Source of the DNA: an uncultured Sulfitobacter sp. | Lineage (GTDB): Bacteria > Pseudomonadota > Alphaproteobacteria > Rhodobacterales > Rhodobacteraceae | DNA length: 64,000 bases | Reading direction: 5' to 3' | Assembly: GCA_937928635.1 (NCBI GenBank) | Contig: CALFWM010000020.1 | Coordinates: forward strand, 1-64,000 | In this document: one piece after another, positions 63,149 through 64,000 of the stretch | Layout of the letters: every line of letters starts with the position of its first letter | Position numbering within the stretch: position 1 is the first letter of the stretch | Program-made: the position numbers and the translations under genes | Notes under the pieces: generated by a model | The model's input: the letters and a program-made list of their open reading frames with translations, nothing else | Told to the model about the DNA's origin: nothing | Database searches by the model: none

Positions 63149-64000
63149 TCAGTAGGGCAGGCCCACATAATTTTCCGCCATCGCCAGCTGCGCGGCCTTG
63201 TTTGAGCGCAGAAATTCAAGTTCTGCGATTTGTATCTTGAGATCAAATTCGGATTGATCGGGATAACGATGCAAGAGCGAAGAAAACCACCACGAAAACC
63301 GCTCCACCTTCCACACCCGCTTCAGCGCGTTCTCGGAATAGCTGTCGATGCCTCGGCTGGACCCATTTTCATAAAAATCCCGTAATCCGTTATAGAGGTA
63401 ATGCACGTCTGACGCGGCAGTGTTGAGCCCCTTGGCCCCGGTGGGCGGCACGATATGGGCCGCATCCCCGCACAAAAACAGCCGCCCCCAGCGCATGGGT
63501 TCGGTGACAAAAGACCGCAGCGGCGCGATGGATTTTTCGATCGACGGGCCGGTCACCAACTGGTCGGCCTGCGCTGCCGGGATGCGGCGTTTCAGCTCTT
63601 CCCAAAACGCCCGGTCGGTCCAGTCGCCGGGGCTGTCGCTGAGCGAACACTGGACGTAATAGCGGCTGAGTTTGTCATTGCGCATCGAACACAGCGCAAA
63701 GCCGCGTGGGGAATTGGCATAGATCAGCTCGTGATTGACCGGGGGCGTTTCGCTTAGCACACCCAGCCAGCCAAAGGGATAGATTTTCTCATATTCCCGC
63801 CGCACGTCCAGCGGGATCGCCTGGCGGCTGATCCCGTGAAACCCGTCACATCCGGCAATAAAATCGCAATCAATCCGCCGCGCCGCGCCACCCACTCTGT
63901 AGCTGACATGCGGTGCTGCGCTGTCGGCATTGTGGATCACAACATCCTCGACGTTGAACTCTGTCTTGCCCCCGGCGGCCTCGCGCGCGGCGTATAGGTC
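63149..64000 (-). CDS. pobA: 4-hydroxybenzoate 3-monooxygenase (5' end beyond window)
   Basis: The frame is open to the window edge; 283 residues are visible, about 70 percent of the usual 390. FAD/NADPH aromatic hydroxylase motifs: FIAGCDGFHGISRQ (DG fingerprint) and GDAAHIVPPTGAKGLN. EYEKIYPFGWLGVLSETPPV and the C-terminal AAQLAMAENYVGLPY match PobA. It makes protocatechuate from 4-hydroxybenzoate and feeds PcaGH. Stop is 30 bases before pcaC. Confidence 0.94.
   Translation of the reverse strand, partial: DLYAAREAAGGKTEFNVEDVVIHNADSAAPHVSYRVGGAARRIDCDFIAGCDGFHGISRQAIPLDVRREYEKIYPFGWLGVLSETPPVNHELIYANSPRGFALCSMRNDKLSRYYVQCSLSDSPGDWTDRAFWEELKRRIPAAQADQLVTGPSIEKSIAPLRSFVTEPMRWGRLFLCGDAAHIVPPTGAKGLNTAASDVHYLYNGLRDFYENGSSRGIDSYSENALKRVWKVERFSWWFSSLLHRYPDQSEFDLKIQIAELEFLRSNKAAQLAMAENYVGLPY

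Overview
The window looks like a chromosomal segment of a marine Rhodobacteraceae (Roseobacter-group) alphaproteobacterium. This rests on the GC-rich coding sequence, the family content (glcDEF, leuC/leuD/leuB, rlmH-rsfS, a protocatechuate branch, DUF6638, DUF599, DUF3299) and the short GC-rich hairpins between genes. It is inferred from gene content, since no rRNA is present. I found no tRNA, rRNA, CRISPR array, intact transposase or integrase.

Layout. 1-4.5 kb: a minus-strand operon of unknown function (coiled-coil protein, two small membrane proteins, DUF6638 protein, AAA+ ATPase cut by the window edge). 4.5-8.3 kb: MFS transporter and formamidase-like hydrolase, divergent from an aldehyde dehydrogenase of the GabD type. 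8.3-14.3 kb: secreted lysozyme-like protein, an orphan protein, an ECF sigma factor translationally coupled to a membrane-anchored von Willebrand A protein, and a gamma-glutamyltransferase. 14.5-16.8 kb: Hsp20 and two tandem secreted trypsin-like proteases. 16.8-21 kb: glycolate oxidase glcD-glcE-glcF. 21-25.4 kb: DUF599 protein, small secreted protein, rlmH, rsfS, orphan protein, MscS channel. 26-32.4 kb: leucine biosynthesis genes leuC-(Tat-like segment)-leuD and leuB, with a membrane protein, a nuclease/phosphatase-fold protein and a small secreted protein between or after them. 32.5-38.3 kb: glpD-glpK and alaS.

38.5-51.4 kb is the most accessory part: a three-part glycosyltransferase-sulfotransferase-coiled-coil protein, a transmembrane Ser/Thr kinase, an ammonium transporter, an orphan secreted protein, and a very large SIR2 / P-loop NTPase / TPR locus. 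That last locus resembles STAND-type antiphage proteins and appears to be one ORF of about 1785 codons broken by two single-base deletions. Two related palindromic elements (41074-41176 and 51430-51495) lie just outside the kinase-to-SIR2 block.

51.7-55.8 kb: an apparent zinc-limitation operon, zur - ZrgA-like His-rich protein - ABC ATPase - FtsX-type permease - two DUF3299 proteins, with a palindromic site upstream of zur. 55.8-60.5 kb: a truncated MHYT-GGDEF protein, a CcdA-thioredoxin pair, and a PAS histidine kinase with a CheY-like regulator. 60.8-64 kb: a winged-helix regulator facing pobA-pcaC-pcaH-pcaG, the upper part of 4-hydroxybenzoate and protocatechuate degradation; pobA is cut by the window edge.
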